Of a stretch of 64,000 nucleotides of DNA, positions 51,912-60,577 are shown in pieces. The notes below the pieces were generated by a model, which was not told the origin of the DNA, ran no database searches, and was given only the letters and a program-made list of their open reading frames with translations. Made by a program: the position numbers and the translations under genes. The stretch is from Caecitellus pseudoparvulus. Taxonomy: Eukaryota; Bigyra: Bicosoecida. The stretch covers positions 62,001 to 126,000 of the forward strand of contig CBFFRQ010000028.1 of assembly GCA_965644315.1 (NCBI GenBank), written 5' to 3'. How positions within the stretch are numbered: the stretch's first letter is position 1; every line of letters starts with the position of its first letter.

Positions 51912-54167
51912 CTACGACGAAAAGCCAAAGCCTGAGAAGAAGCCCAGGCTGCCCTGCTCGTCAGCATCGTCCCCACCCTTCGCCGCGTCCCCCCACAGCA
52001 CATCCTCAGCCGCAAACCCCATGCCCAGGCTGCCCCGCTCATGACCCTCGCTGCTGGCGGCTGGTAAGGCAGCGTGCCCGCCGTGCGCGAAGCCATACGC
52101 CCGCCCTGAGTGAATGTCCTGCAGTAAACGGGCGTCTGCGTCGATGTGGTCCTCCTCAGTGGGGTGCTCCTCCCCCCCACCGCCCTCCGCCGGCGGGCTG
52201 CTGGCTTCGTGCTGGCCTAGACTCATGGCGTCCCACTCCTTGGGGCTGCCAAGATGCAGCGCATGGGAGGGCGATGGAGCCGGCGCACTGGCATCTAGCA
52301 CCCTCAACCTCTCCCCTGCTGCGGCTTCAGCAGGAAGGCGGGGCGTGGTCGGCGCCGAGGCCTCCTGGCCACCCCCCTCGCCGTCCACGGAACGCGGTGT
52401 GGCCGCCGACCCACCCGAGCTGAGACTGCCGCTCCCTGCCGCTCCCTGGCCATCTCCAGACACGTTCTGAGCTGCTGCCGCGGCGGCCGCGAACACCCCC
52501 GACACACCAGGCAGGCTGGGCAGGGATGCGGTGCTGGCGTTGGAGAGGCGGCGCGTGTGGGGTCCGCCTGCCACTGCACTGGCACGGGCATGGCCGGGCT
52601 GGTCTGAGAGGCCCCGCACATGGGAGGTGCTGGGGCTGTTGCTGCCTTGCGGGCAGCCGGAGGACCCACTGCCTGGGCAGCGCGTGCCGTCCACGGGGCT
52701 GAAGCAGCCGTCTGGCAGCGGGCTCATGGAGCGGGGGGAGAGTGAGGCACTGCTGTCCCCTGACGAGGCGAACTGCCGCAAGCTGGGCACCCGGATGCGT
52801 TCAAAGCCAGGCGGAATCCAGGTGGGCTTGGAGAACCACGGGTGCTGCAGCACGCGCGCCATGCATGGGCGCTCCTCAGGCCGCACTGCCAAGCACTCCT
52901 GCACGAGGTGCCGCAAGGCAGGGCTCATGGAGGCAGGCCAGGTCCACCTGGGCAGGGGGGCCTTCCACAGGGGAGAGGAAGGGTTGAACAGCTCATCCTG
53001 TGCGGCGTGCGCCTGCTGGGAGCGCAGGTATGCCCGGAAGCGGGTGGAGGAGATGTTTGCGGCAGAGAACGGCGTGCCTCCACAGCACGTCGCGTACAGC
53101 AGCATGCCGAAGCACCAGACGTCAGTGGCGAGCGCATTATACCCCGCCTCCTCCAGAGCTTCCCAGTTGAAGCTGCTGCGGGGCCAGAGCTCCTCGGCCT
53201 GGCGCCCGCCGTGGGACAGTGCGATGAGGCGAGACACCTCAGGTGCAGCATACCGAGCACTGCCACACGGCGCCCAGCCGCGCTGCCTCCAGCCGGCCGG
53301 GGCGCCCACCGGGAGGTGCTGTGCCGTTGACGCGGAGCCAAAGTCACACAGTTTGGCGAGGAATCCATGCCGCAGCGCGTCGTGCGTCTCCTTGGAGTCC
53401 ACCAGCGCACTGGCCTTGAGCGCTGAAGCCAGGGCTGACCGGGACTCCGCGCTGCCAGCAGGCGCCGTGGCTGACGGGTGCTGGCAGAGCAGGACATTCT
53501 CAGGCTTAATGTCCCTGTGTGCCACCCCACAGGAGTGCGAGTGGGAGACGGCGTGGGCGATTTGCAGCATCCACTCCCGTGCGCAGGAGCGCTCGCCCAG
53601 CGTGCGCCCCAGGCGCAGGCCGAGAGCGTCGTGCAAGTCCATCTCGGCACACTCAGTGAAGATCATGACAGCCCCATCTGCTGCACGCAGGATCCCATCC
53701 GTGTGCACGATGTGCGCGTGGCTGTTGCGCAGGCGCTTCAACTGCGGAGGCGCGGGCAGGTGGGGTGCACTGAAGCTGGCGTGGCATGATGTGCAGCTGC
53801 GCTCAGCAGCGCATCACAGGCACGCACTGCTCTGGTCTCGTTTCGGGCCGCTGCGCGCTGGTCCGGGGTGATAATCTTCACAGCAATGAACCGCCCTGAG
53901 ACAGAGTCATGCAGGCGCTTCACTGTGCCCTGCCCGCCCTTCTGCAGGTGTTCTGCGCCGTGCTTCAGCAGTGAGCCTGTGCAGCGGCAGCGTGGCAGGG
54001 CATGACGAGGAGTGTGACGCCATCAGCACACGCATCACATCCAGCGTCTCCTCGCAACACAGTGAAAACACCGAAACAGCCTGCACGCCTTACAACGTAC
54101 GCCAACGGAGGAGACTGTTGCTGTCTGCACTGCGGCTCTCAGCGGCTGGCAGGGGCGCAGCAGCCAT
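51912..54167 (-). CDS. Serine/threonine protein kinase with disordered C-terminal tail
   Basis: Three exons, 54101-54167, 53828-53976 and 51912-53741, join in phase to 681 residues. The kinase domain has a glycine loop (Gly-Gly-Gln-Gly-Thr-Val), beta-3 Ile-Ala-Val-Lys, helix-C Glu just before the exon 2/3 junction, catalytic His-Arg-Asp-Ile-Lys-Pro-Glu-Asn, Asp-Phe-Gly and Ala-Pro-Glu. A loop insert of about 45 residues separates HRD from DFG, and a second insert follows the APE motif. All catalytic residues are present, so it should be active. The group resembles CAMK/other kinases but is not assigned. The last 300 residues are Ser/Pro/Gly-rich and low-complexity, likely regulatory. The N-terminus is a 23-residue Ala/Ser segment on its own exon. 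Confidence 0.8.
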
Positions 54168-54432
54168 GCTGGTCAGCGGTGAGCCGGTGGCAGGCTGTGG
54201 GAGGGAGAGTGGATACTCGGCGCTAGTCCTGCAGCGCCCCCCCCTTCGGAGCAAGGCAAGAATACAGGAGGGCACTTCTCCGTTCAATTGCACTGGTTCC
54301 ATGCTGCGTTGGGGCACTGTGCACATCGCTGCTGTGAATTGAGCCGCCACGCGGCTTGGGCGCCTGGCTCTGCCCGAAGCCCCCCTGAGCCCCCCCGAGC
54401 CCCCCGCCGCGCCTTGCACCACGCCCGGCGCA

Positions 54433-55824
54433 TCATTGGCCCTCACCTGCCCCTTCCGCCAGGGCAGTCTGGACCTCTGCCCACCACTCAGGCAGCCCCC
54501 CCTCCTCCACCGCATCGTCCCACTCGTTGAAGGCCCGGCGAAACTCCTCCACGCTCACCTGGCCGTCCCCGTTAAAGTCGTAGCTGGTGGCGGCACGGTA
54601 CCAGCAGGCGTCAAAGACGTCGTCAGGCATCACAATGCCGGCGTTCGTGAACACGTCTCGGATCTCGCTCTGCCCCCGCACGGCCAGGAAGTCCTCGTCC
54701 GTGACGCCCCGCACCTCAAACGGCGCAGGGCACAGGCACTCGTATGCCGTGGGGTCACGCCCGCCCCTGTACCCCGCCGTGGGCTTTCCAAACACCATAC
54801 GTGGGTCCCGCACCTCGTTCCGGAAGCCCTTGTGCGTGGCTCGCCCCAAATCCGCGTCGGGCAGCTGCTCCTCCACACTGTAGTCGCCCACCAAGCAGTC
54901 CCCCGCCGTCACAGCCTGCGCGTCAGAGGGGCGGCCAAAGACAGACGGCAAGGACGCAATCGGCGCCGACCCTCGATACTTGCTCTTGCCCACCTCATCC
55001 CTGCGCCAGTGCTTGGCGTCCTCGCCACGCTTGGACACCACGCGGCTGGGGCGGGACGCGGTGGCATCCCGGGAGGGGTCCAGGCACGCCGCCATCTGGC
55101 CCTTCTCAGCGTGCTGCGCAGCCTTGCCGAAACGCATGGTGTCTGCGCCGGGAGGCGCGCGGTGGGCCCACTGCCGAGCGCCCACTGGTACCGTCCCGTG
55201 AGACTTGGCGTACATGCGCGCTTCAAGTTCGGGGTTGTCCAGCGCCTGCTCGGGCATGATGCTCTCTTTGGCTGTGGTGTTCTTTGCTGCGGTGGACACA
55301 CCGAATGCGCGCCCCTGCATATGTGCTGGGACTTCTGTGTGTGTGTACCCACGCCCCAGCGGCTCCCGCTTGGTGGTGCGGTAATTGGCTTCCCCGCGCT
55401 GGTCCTTGTACTCCTCCAGGCGGCCCTTGACTTGCTTCAGCGCCGCTGCAGTGCTCTCAGTCTCATCTTTCCCCAGTGCCCCATACGTCACATCTGCAGG
55501 AGCACCTTCGGTGCGCTGTGCAGGGCAGGTGCGAGGTAGGTGTGCGTGGAGAAAAGTCGCAAGCTTCAGCGTGGCTGAGCCAGGCACTGCCACGCCTAAC
55601 CCGCACGGCGCCCTGCTCGCCCAGGGCGCGTCAGTGCAAACATCACGCACCATGGGGCCCTGGGGGCGCACGCGCACTCCTGGCCGGGGGTCTGCCCGCC
55701 ACGCTCGCTGCTTCTCCGGTGTGCTGGCTCGCATGGTGGCGGTGAAGTCCAGGCAGCGGTCTGTGCCATCCTCCGTGCCAAACTGGCGCACACCTGCACG
55801 GCGCATGCTGGAGGCGTAGGCCAT
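54433..55824 (-). CDS. EFHB: EF-hand domain protein EFHB-like (CFAP21), ciliary
   Basis: Up to 463 residues from the first in-frame ATG at 55824. A probable 135-base intron at 55516-55650, with a GTGCGT donor and CAG acceptor and open in frame, would reduce it to 418. EFHB landmarks: Tyr-Arg-Gly-Ser...Ser-Val-Phe-Gly-Arg-Pro; Asp-x-Asp-Leu-Gly...Gly-Phe-Arg-Asn; Phe-Gly-Lys-Pro-Thr; and a C-terminal EF-hand with loop Asp-Phe-Asn-Gly-Asp-Gly-Gln-Val-Ser. EFHB/CFAP21 is a microtubule inner protein of motile-cilium doublets and has also been linked to store-operated calcium entry in animals. The intron call should be checked against RNA. It supports motile cilia in this organism. Confidence 0.75.
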   Translation of the reverse strand: MAYASSMRRAGVRQFGTEDGTDRCLDFTATMRASTPEKQRAWRADPRPGVRVRPQGPMVRDVCTDAPWASRAPCGLGVAVPGSATLKLATFLHAHLPRTCPAQRTEGAPADVTYGALGKDETESTAAALKQVKGRLEEYKDQRGEANYRTTKREPLGRGYTHTEVPAHMQGRAFGVSTAAKNTTAKESIMPEQALDNPELEARMYAKSHGTVPVGARQWAHRAPPGADTMRFGKAAQHAEKGQMAACLDPSRDATASRPSRVVSKRGEDAKHWRRDEVGKSKYRGSAPIASLPSVFGRPSDAQAVTAGDCLVGDYSVEEQLPDADLGRATHKGFRNEVRDPRMVFGKPTAGYRGGRDPTAYECLCPAPFEVRGVTDEDFLAVRGQSEIRDVFTNAGIVMPDDVFDACWYRAATSYDFNGDGQVSVEEFRRAFNEWDDAVEEGGLPEWWAEVQTALAEGAGEGQ

Positions 55825-56029
55825 GCTTTCCCTCGGATCGGCCTGGCCGCTCGGTCCCTGCCTCGCGGGGATGGCCAGGCGCCGCAGCAACCACGGAAAA
55901 ACGCTCGCTGCACTCGGCGCTCAGATCGGCACACTGCACGAGTGTGGACAAGTTGCGAGCAGGTGCGCAGGGTATGGATGCAGAGGGCAACGTTCTATGG
56001 CTGTGAACAGTCTTGGCGGGTTTGCATTG

Positions 56030-57822
56030 TTACACCACGGCATATGCTACAAGCCCGCCGCCACCCTCCTGGCCCTCCTCCTCAGCGGCGGCACACGCCG
56101 CCTCATCCCCGCCCTCTGGCACCAAGAGCAGCGCTTGTGCCGGTACGCAAGCGCTGGCCATGTGTGGTTCGTGCCCTGCACCCTTGGCCGCGCCCGCTGG
56201 CAGCGCACACACCCACCCTCCAGCACAGCCAGCGCTGCCCACTTGCACCAGCCTCGCATGCCGCCCAACGTCCCAGCAGCCCAGACGCCGCACAGCCGGC
56301 ACCTCCCACACCTCCAACAGTCCGCGGCTGGGCGCATACAGCACTGCAGCCGTCACACACCGCCCCTTGCCGCCCCCCCCTGGCGCCGCGCCGTACTGCG
56401 GCAGCACCTGCCACGCCACCTGCGCCCCCCGAAACCCCTTCCACACGTGCAGCAAGCCCAGGTCATCCGTGCGCACGAGCAACACACGCCCAAAGGCGTC
56501 TCGTGTCAGCGCCAAGCGCCCTGAGGCGTCCACCGCCACGCCCTCCACTGCGCGTTCCATGTCGGGCAGCTGCTGGCACGGTTGTAGGTCACGAGGCACG
56601 GCGCTGCGCAGCTTGGCGGCTGCGTCGGCGTTGGCTTGTCGGATGGCAGCGGCAGGGTCCTGGGGTGCTTCCTGCCCGGTGGCCACCAGGCCCAAGCTGC
56701 TGGCCCAGGAGCCAAAGCCCAGGCTGCTGGCCACACTGCCGAGGGCCGATGAGTCAATACCGGCCACAGCTGAGGCGAGGATGTTGGAGACCCGCTCCGC
56801 CACTGCGCTGGTGAGGGCGGTGAGGGAGGGGGGGGCGCCCCCTCCGCCCCCCTGAGACATGGCCAGGCAGGGCGCCGAGCCACCCGTGAGCAGGGTGGTG
56901 GAGGGGGGTGGTGCTGCGCCACGCTGCCCCTCCCCGGCACAGGCCGCCGCCCAGGCGCCGTCGAAGAGCGCCACGGCAGCAGGGCGTGCCACAGCCAGGC
57001 AAGTGACGCTGCCTTGGCCGGCCATGCTCCACTTGGCAAAGGCAAGGGGGGGCGTGAGGGTGGCGTCCTCCCCTGCCGCTTGCAGCGAGGCAGCCTTGGT
57101 CACGGTGGCCAGCACGCTGTCCCAGGCGAAGCTGACTGCACGGCCACCATGCAGCAGGAGCCAGATGGACTGCAGGGTCTGCCTGCAGGGCGCCGGTTTG
57201 AACGCAGCAGGGGCCCAGGCAGCCGCGCCCGCCGGCGAGGTGGTCTCGCCACTGCCGTTGCAAGCCACTGACAGGCCAATGATGGGCAGCGTGCTCACAC
57301 GCTGCTTCAGGCGACACACGCCGTGGTCATGCACTGACAGCACGCCAGTGTCGTCGCCGAGGAACAGGTACCCAGCCACGAAGGCGGCGCAAGTGATGGT
57401 GGCACGCACTGGCGGCGGGGCCGTTGTCATGCCTTGTCCTACAGTGCGCGAAAGGAACCCTGCACTCCACGCCGCCCCCACTGCATCTACACGATGTATG
57501 TACAGGACTTCGTGCCCACTCCACAGGGCGAGGCTGCCGTCCGAGCTGAGGGGGGGGCACAGCGTGTCGAGGTGCGGCGAGCGAAACGGAGCCGAAACGC
57601 GGCATGCCTCGCGACTCACCCTGCCGCGCACCCGAACGTTCCACGCGAATGCGGGACAGAAAAGGCGTCTGCCAGTGTACTGGCATGTCCCAGGGTGGAC
57701 ACTGCATGGGGAGGGCGCACAGCGGCCGTGCACAGCTGAATGCCTTGCCGCATGCTGTGCCTGCTCGAGCTCGGTTCGTACATGAAGTGCTGTCCACGCC
57801 CCCTGCCTTCGCTGCCGGCCAT
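56030..57822 (-). CDS. RAB3GAP2 N-domain protein, C-terminal part absent
   Basis: Exons 57620-57822 and 56030-57545 give 572 residues; the ATG at 57822 is a proposal (another in-frame ATG at 57783). The region around 56160-56500 carries the RAB3GAP2 N-terminal signature: Gly-Arg-Val-Leu-Leu-Val, then His-Val-Trp-Lys-Gly-Phe-Arg-x-Ala-Gln, then Leu-Tyr-Ala-Pro-x-Arg-Gly-Leu-Leu-Glu-Val-Trp. A beta-propeller-like front is also visible (Asp-Gly-Ser-Leu-Ala-Leu-Trp). Human RAB3GAP2 is nearly 1,400 residues; here the frame stops cleanly after the N-domain, and nothing downstream supplies the rest. RAB3GAP1/2 acts on Rab3 and as a Rab18 exchange factor. Whether this short form is complete or split is open. 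Confidence 0.68.
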
Positions 57823-58233
57823 TCTGGCAGGTGCACCCGGGCAACCCGCGACAGCATGTCGAGCAGTGCTTAATAGCTCAGGCACGCTTGCTACAGTGGC
57901 AGACAACTGCGCTGGCACTTGCACGCTCAGTGGTCGATCAATGCAACCAGGTTCGCCAGCGTCAGTGGGCGACCTCGCGAGGGCAGGACAAGTCACCCTG
58001 CACATCACTTCACACACGCCACACTTGAAGAATCGTCGTTTTGGGCCAACTGACAGCCTGCACGGTGCAGCGAGGGCGCCACCTCCTCCTTGCCCTGCGA
58101 TCGAAGGCCGTGAGTGGGGTGCTGTGCGAATTCCGCCCCGAGCTGCAGCACCTCTGCGCTTGCTGGTTGCGCGGCACACCCCGCACTCCGCGCTGCTGCA
58201 CCTTGCAGGGACCATACACTTGACACGTACCGG
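57823..58233. other. Intergenic, divergent promoter region
   Basis: These 411 bases separate the start codons of the RAB3GAP2-like gene and the hydrolase gene. No recognisable element. Confidence 0.4.
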
Positions 58234-59496
58234 ATGCTGGCAACGTCACGCAAGGCCTTGTGGCCTCTGTGCCGCAGGGCCTTCTCAACCTCCGCCGCCA
58301 GCAGCTCAGAACTTACCCTGCACCTGCCAAGCGAAGCTGCGCCAGCCTGCATGTCATGGGGCCTGCCCAGCGCCGAGCAAGTGGCTTCCGGGGAAGCCGC
58401 AGACCTGGACGTCTTCGTCTTCACGCACGCTGCAGGCCTGTGCAAGGAGCTGTGGGCGCCGGTGTGGACACACCTGCAGGCTGGACTAGCCGACGCTGGG
58501 CGGCGTGGCGCCTTCCTCGCCCTGGACGCTGTGGGTCACGGCGACACGCCAGAGGACGGCGCGGCAGGGCGTGACTGGCCCGTGTGGTACCTCTCTGCCC
58601 TGCGCAGTGCCATGCGCACGCACGTGCCGTGGGCAGGCCAGGGCGCCGGGCGCGTGACGGGTGTGGGGCACAGCTTCGGCAGCGTGCCGCTCATGCAGCA
58701 TGCGTGGGCGGCAGGGCAGGACCCCGCTGTGCTGGCAGCCCTGCCCCACCGCCCTGGCATGCCCTCCCTGTGCCCCATGACGCCCGCCTTCGACCACCTA
58801 GTGGTGGTGGAGCCGGTCATGGTGCCCGCCCTGCTGCCGCCCGAGGAGCAACACCGCGACAACGCCCTGTCTCGACAGGCCGAGCAGCGCAGGCCCAGCT
58901 TCCCAGACCTGCAGGCGGCAGTGGAGTACTTCTCCGCCAAGCCCCTCATGTCCACCTGGACGCCAGAGGCGGTGCAGCTGTACTGCCAGTTCACGCTACT
59001 GAAGGAGGAGGAGGGGCAGGCGACTGCGAACCTGCCTCTGTACGGCGGCAGCGTGGCGGGGGGGCAGGCGCCTCTCCTGGCGCTGTCCCAGGCGGACTGG
59101 GATGCCCCCGCCTCCACCGGCCCCGTGCACCTCAAGTGCCGGCCTGGCTTCGAAGCAGACTGCTACCGTGCCTACCACGAGCTGTGGCACATTATGCGGG
59201 CGGGGGCGGTGGACGACCAGCCCGCCCTCATGGGCTGCACTGGCACGGTGCTAGTGGGGGACCAGGGCTCAGTGTTCGCAGGGGAGGACAAGTGGCAGGT
59301 GCCGGGGGGGCACCTGGGCCTCTTCACCACCCTGGCGTCCCAGTGGGGCGTGCCCGGCATCACGCACGAGCCAGTGCGAGGCGCCCAGCACCGCGTCATG
59401 CCTGGCCTGGGGCACTTCATGGTTCAGGAGGACCCCGCCGCCATGGCCGGCGCCGTGCTGGACACGCTGCCAGTGGAGGTGCCCCCCGCTTCGTAG
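58234..59496 (+). CDS. Alpha/beta hydrolase with organellar-type N-terminus
   Basis: Single exon, 420 residues from the ATG at 58234, chosen because it begins a mitochondrial-type presequence (Arg-Arg-Ala-Phe-Ser-Thr-Ser-Ala). The fold is clear: an oxyanion-loop segment Thr-His-Ala-Ala-Gly with Lys-Glu-Leu-Trp; nucleophile Gly-His-Ser-Phe-Gly (Ser 147); acid Gly-Asp (Asp 343); and base Gly-His-Phe (His 394). The complete triad indicates a catalytically competent serine hydrolase. The opening resembles fungal peroxisomal/secondary-metabolism hydrolases with a His-x-Asn/Ala-Gly-Phe/Leu-x-Lys-Glu motif. Substrate is unknown. The stop is 11 bases from that of lumazine synthase. Confidence 0.8.
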   Translation: MLATSRKALWPLCRRAFSTSAASSSELTLHLPSEAAPACMSWGLPSAEQVASGEAADLDVFVFTHAAGLCKELWAPVWTHLQAGLADAGRRGAFLALDAVGHGDTPEDGAAGRDWPVWYLSALRSAMRTHVPWAGQGAGRVTGVGHSFGSVPLMQHAWAAGQDPAVLAALPHRPGMPSLCPMTPAFDHLVVVEPVMVPALLPPEEQHRDNALSRQAEQRRPSFPDLQAAVEYFSAKPLMSTWTPEAVQLYCQFTLLKEEEGQATANLPLYGGSVAGGQAPLLALSQADWDAPASTGPVHLKCRPGFEADCYRAYHELWHIMRAGAVDDQPALMGCTGTVLVGDQGSVFAGEDKWQVPGGHLGLFTTLASQWGVPGITHEPVRGAQHRVMPGLGHFMVQEDPAAMAGAVLDTLPVEVPPAS

Positions 59497-59507
59497 AGTG
59501 CATTGGC

Positions 59508-60104
59508 TCACTTGGTGAGCTTGGGGTGCAGGTGGCTGGCCTTGGCCAGACGGGCCATGGTCAGGGCTGTGCGACCCCAGTCTGGTCCGTGGTTCATGTG
59601 GGCCTTGCCGGGCACCAGCCCTGCTCGCAGCGTGGCCTGTGCTTCCTCTGTGCACGTCAGGACGCCAAAGACCACGGGCGTGTCGGTGTCCAGCTGCACG
59701 CGCATGATGCCCTGCGTCACCGCTTCGCAAATGTACTCGAAGTGCTTCGTGTCACCCTTGATCAGGCAGCCCACCGCGATGACGGCGTCCACGCCACTGC
59801 CATTGATGAGGCACTTGGCACCAAAGGGCAGCTCGTAGCTGCCTGGGACTTCCTGCAGCACGACGCTGGCGCCGCTGGCCTCCAGCTCGTCCTGGGCGCC
59901 CTTCACGAGAGCATCCACCACAGTGCGGTTCCACCGAGCATGCACGATGCCCACGCGCAGTCCCTTCCCGTCCACCTCTGCAGTGTGGCTCGCCTGCGAG
60001 GGGCATGACGTGCTCAGGAAGTACAGTCTCATGCACAAGCAAGCTCCAAGTCCCTGCCTCACCTTGACCTTCTCCACGCCACTAGGAGCTCCTTCGGCTG
60101 CCAT
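59508..60104 (-). CDS. 6,7-dimethyl-8-ribityllumazine synthase
   Basis: Exons 60063-60104 and 59508-59993 give 175 residues, typical for the family. It shows Val-Gly-Ile-Val-x-Ala-Arg-Trp-Asn (substrate loop), Val-Pro-Gly-Ser-Tyr-Glu-Leu-Pro, Gly-Cys-Leu-Ile-Lys-Gly-Asp-Thr-Lys-His-Phe-Glu-Tyr-Ile (catalytic His), and Pro-Val-Val-Phe-Gly-Val-Leu-Thr. The enzyme condenses 3,4-dihydroxy-2-butanone 4-phosphate with a ribityl-aminouracil in the penultimate step of riboflavin synthesis, in icosahedral 60-mers or pentamers. Only 15-25 residues precede the domain, so no plastid transit peptide is evident and a cytosolic enzyme, as in fungi, is likely. The short intron is in frame. Confidence 0.92.
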   Translation of the reverse strand: MAAEGAPSGVEKVKVRQGLGACLCMRLYFLSTSCPSQASHTAEVDGKGLRVGIVHARWNRTVVDALVKGAQDELEASGASVVLQEVPGSYELPFGAKCLINGSGVDAVIAVGCLIKGDTKHFEYICEAVTQGIMRVQLDTDTPVVFGVLTCTEEAQATLRAGLVPGKAHMNHGPDWGRTALTMARLAKASHLHPKLTK

Positions 60105-60577
60105 GTTGTTTGCGGATTTTGATGCAACGAGGCAACCTGCGATGCCCAGCTGAGCGCGTCGCACAATCGAGCAGGGGCAAGCCCGGCACCTGTAATTCTC
60201 TTGCGTGTACTGTAGGCGTTCACTGCCACGATGTATATGCCCGCCACTGCAAACTGCTCGCGTGCAGCACGTTGGCAAGCATGCAAGCGTGGCAGGCTGC
60301 AACTCACGAGCAAACACGCCCGATGTGCAGCAGGCAGTGGAGGTCAAACCCACCGTACCCGGTTATGTCTGCCAGCAAAACCTTTCAGACATCGTTGCCT
60401 GGGCGCCAGCTGATCAGCCTGCTGGGCACAGGCTGTGCATGCAGCTCGCCTGGCTGTTATTCCGCACACCACGCCGGCTGCCTCGCGAAGGACTGCGCTC
60501 CGTGTTGAGGCTGCGGGCGGGACAGCACGAGCCAAGCGCCACATGCACTACATCGAGGCCCACCTGGACACGCAGCC
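60105..60577. other. Intergenic, divergent promoter region
   Basis: These 473 bases separate the divergent lumazine synthase and PPP4R1-like genes. No RNA gene or repeat is evident. Confidence 0.4.

Noticed and set aside
55516-55650. In-frame stretch inside EFHB treated as coding
   Set aside because: It has a GTGCGT donor, a CAG acceptor and intron-like translation; kept only as an alternative in the EFHB entry.
58584-60008. 474-codon plus frame overlapping the hydrolase and lumazine synthase
   Set aside because: Runs through two well-supported genes in the wrong frame or strand.
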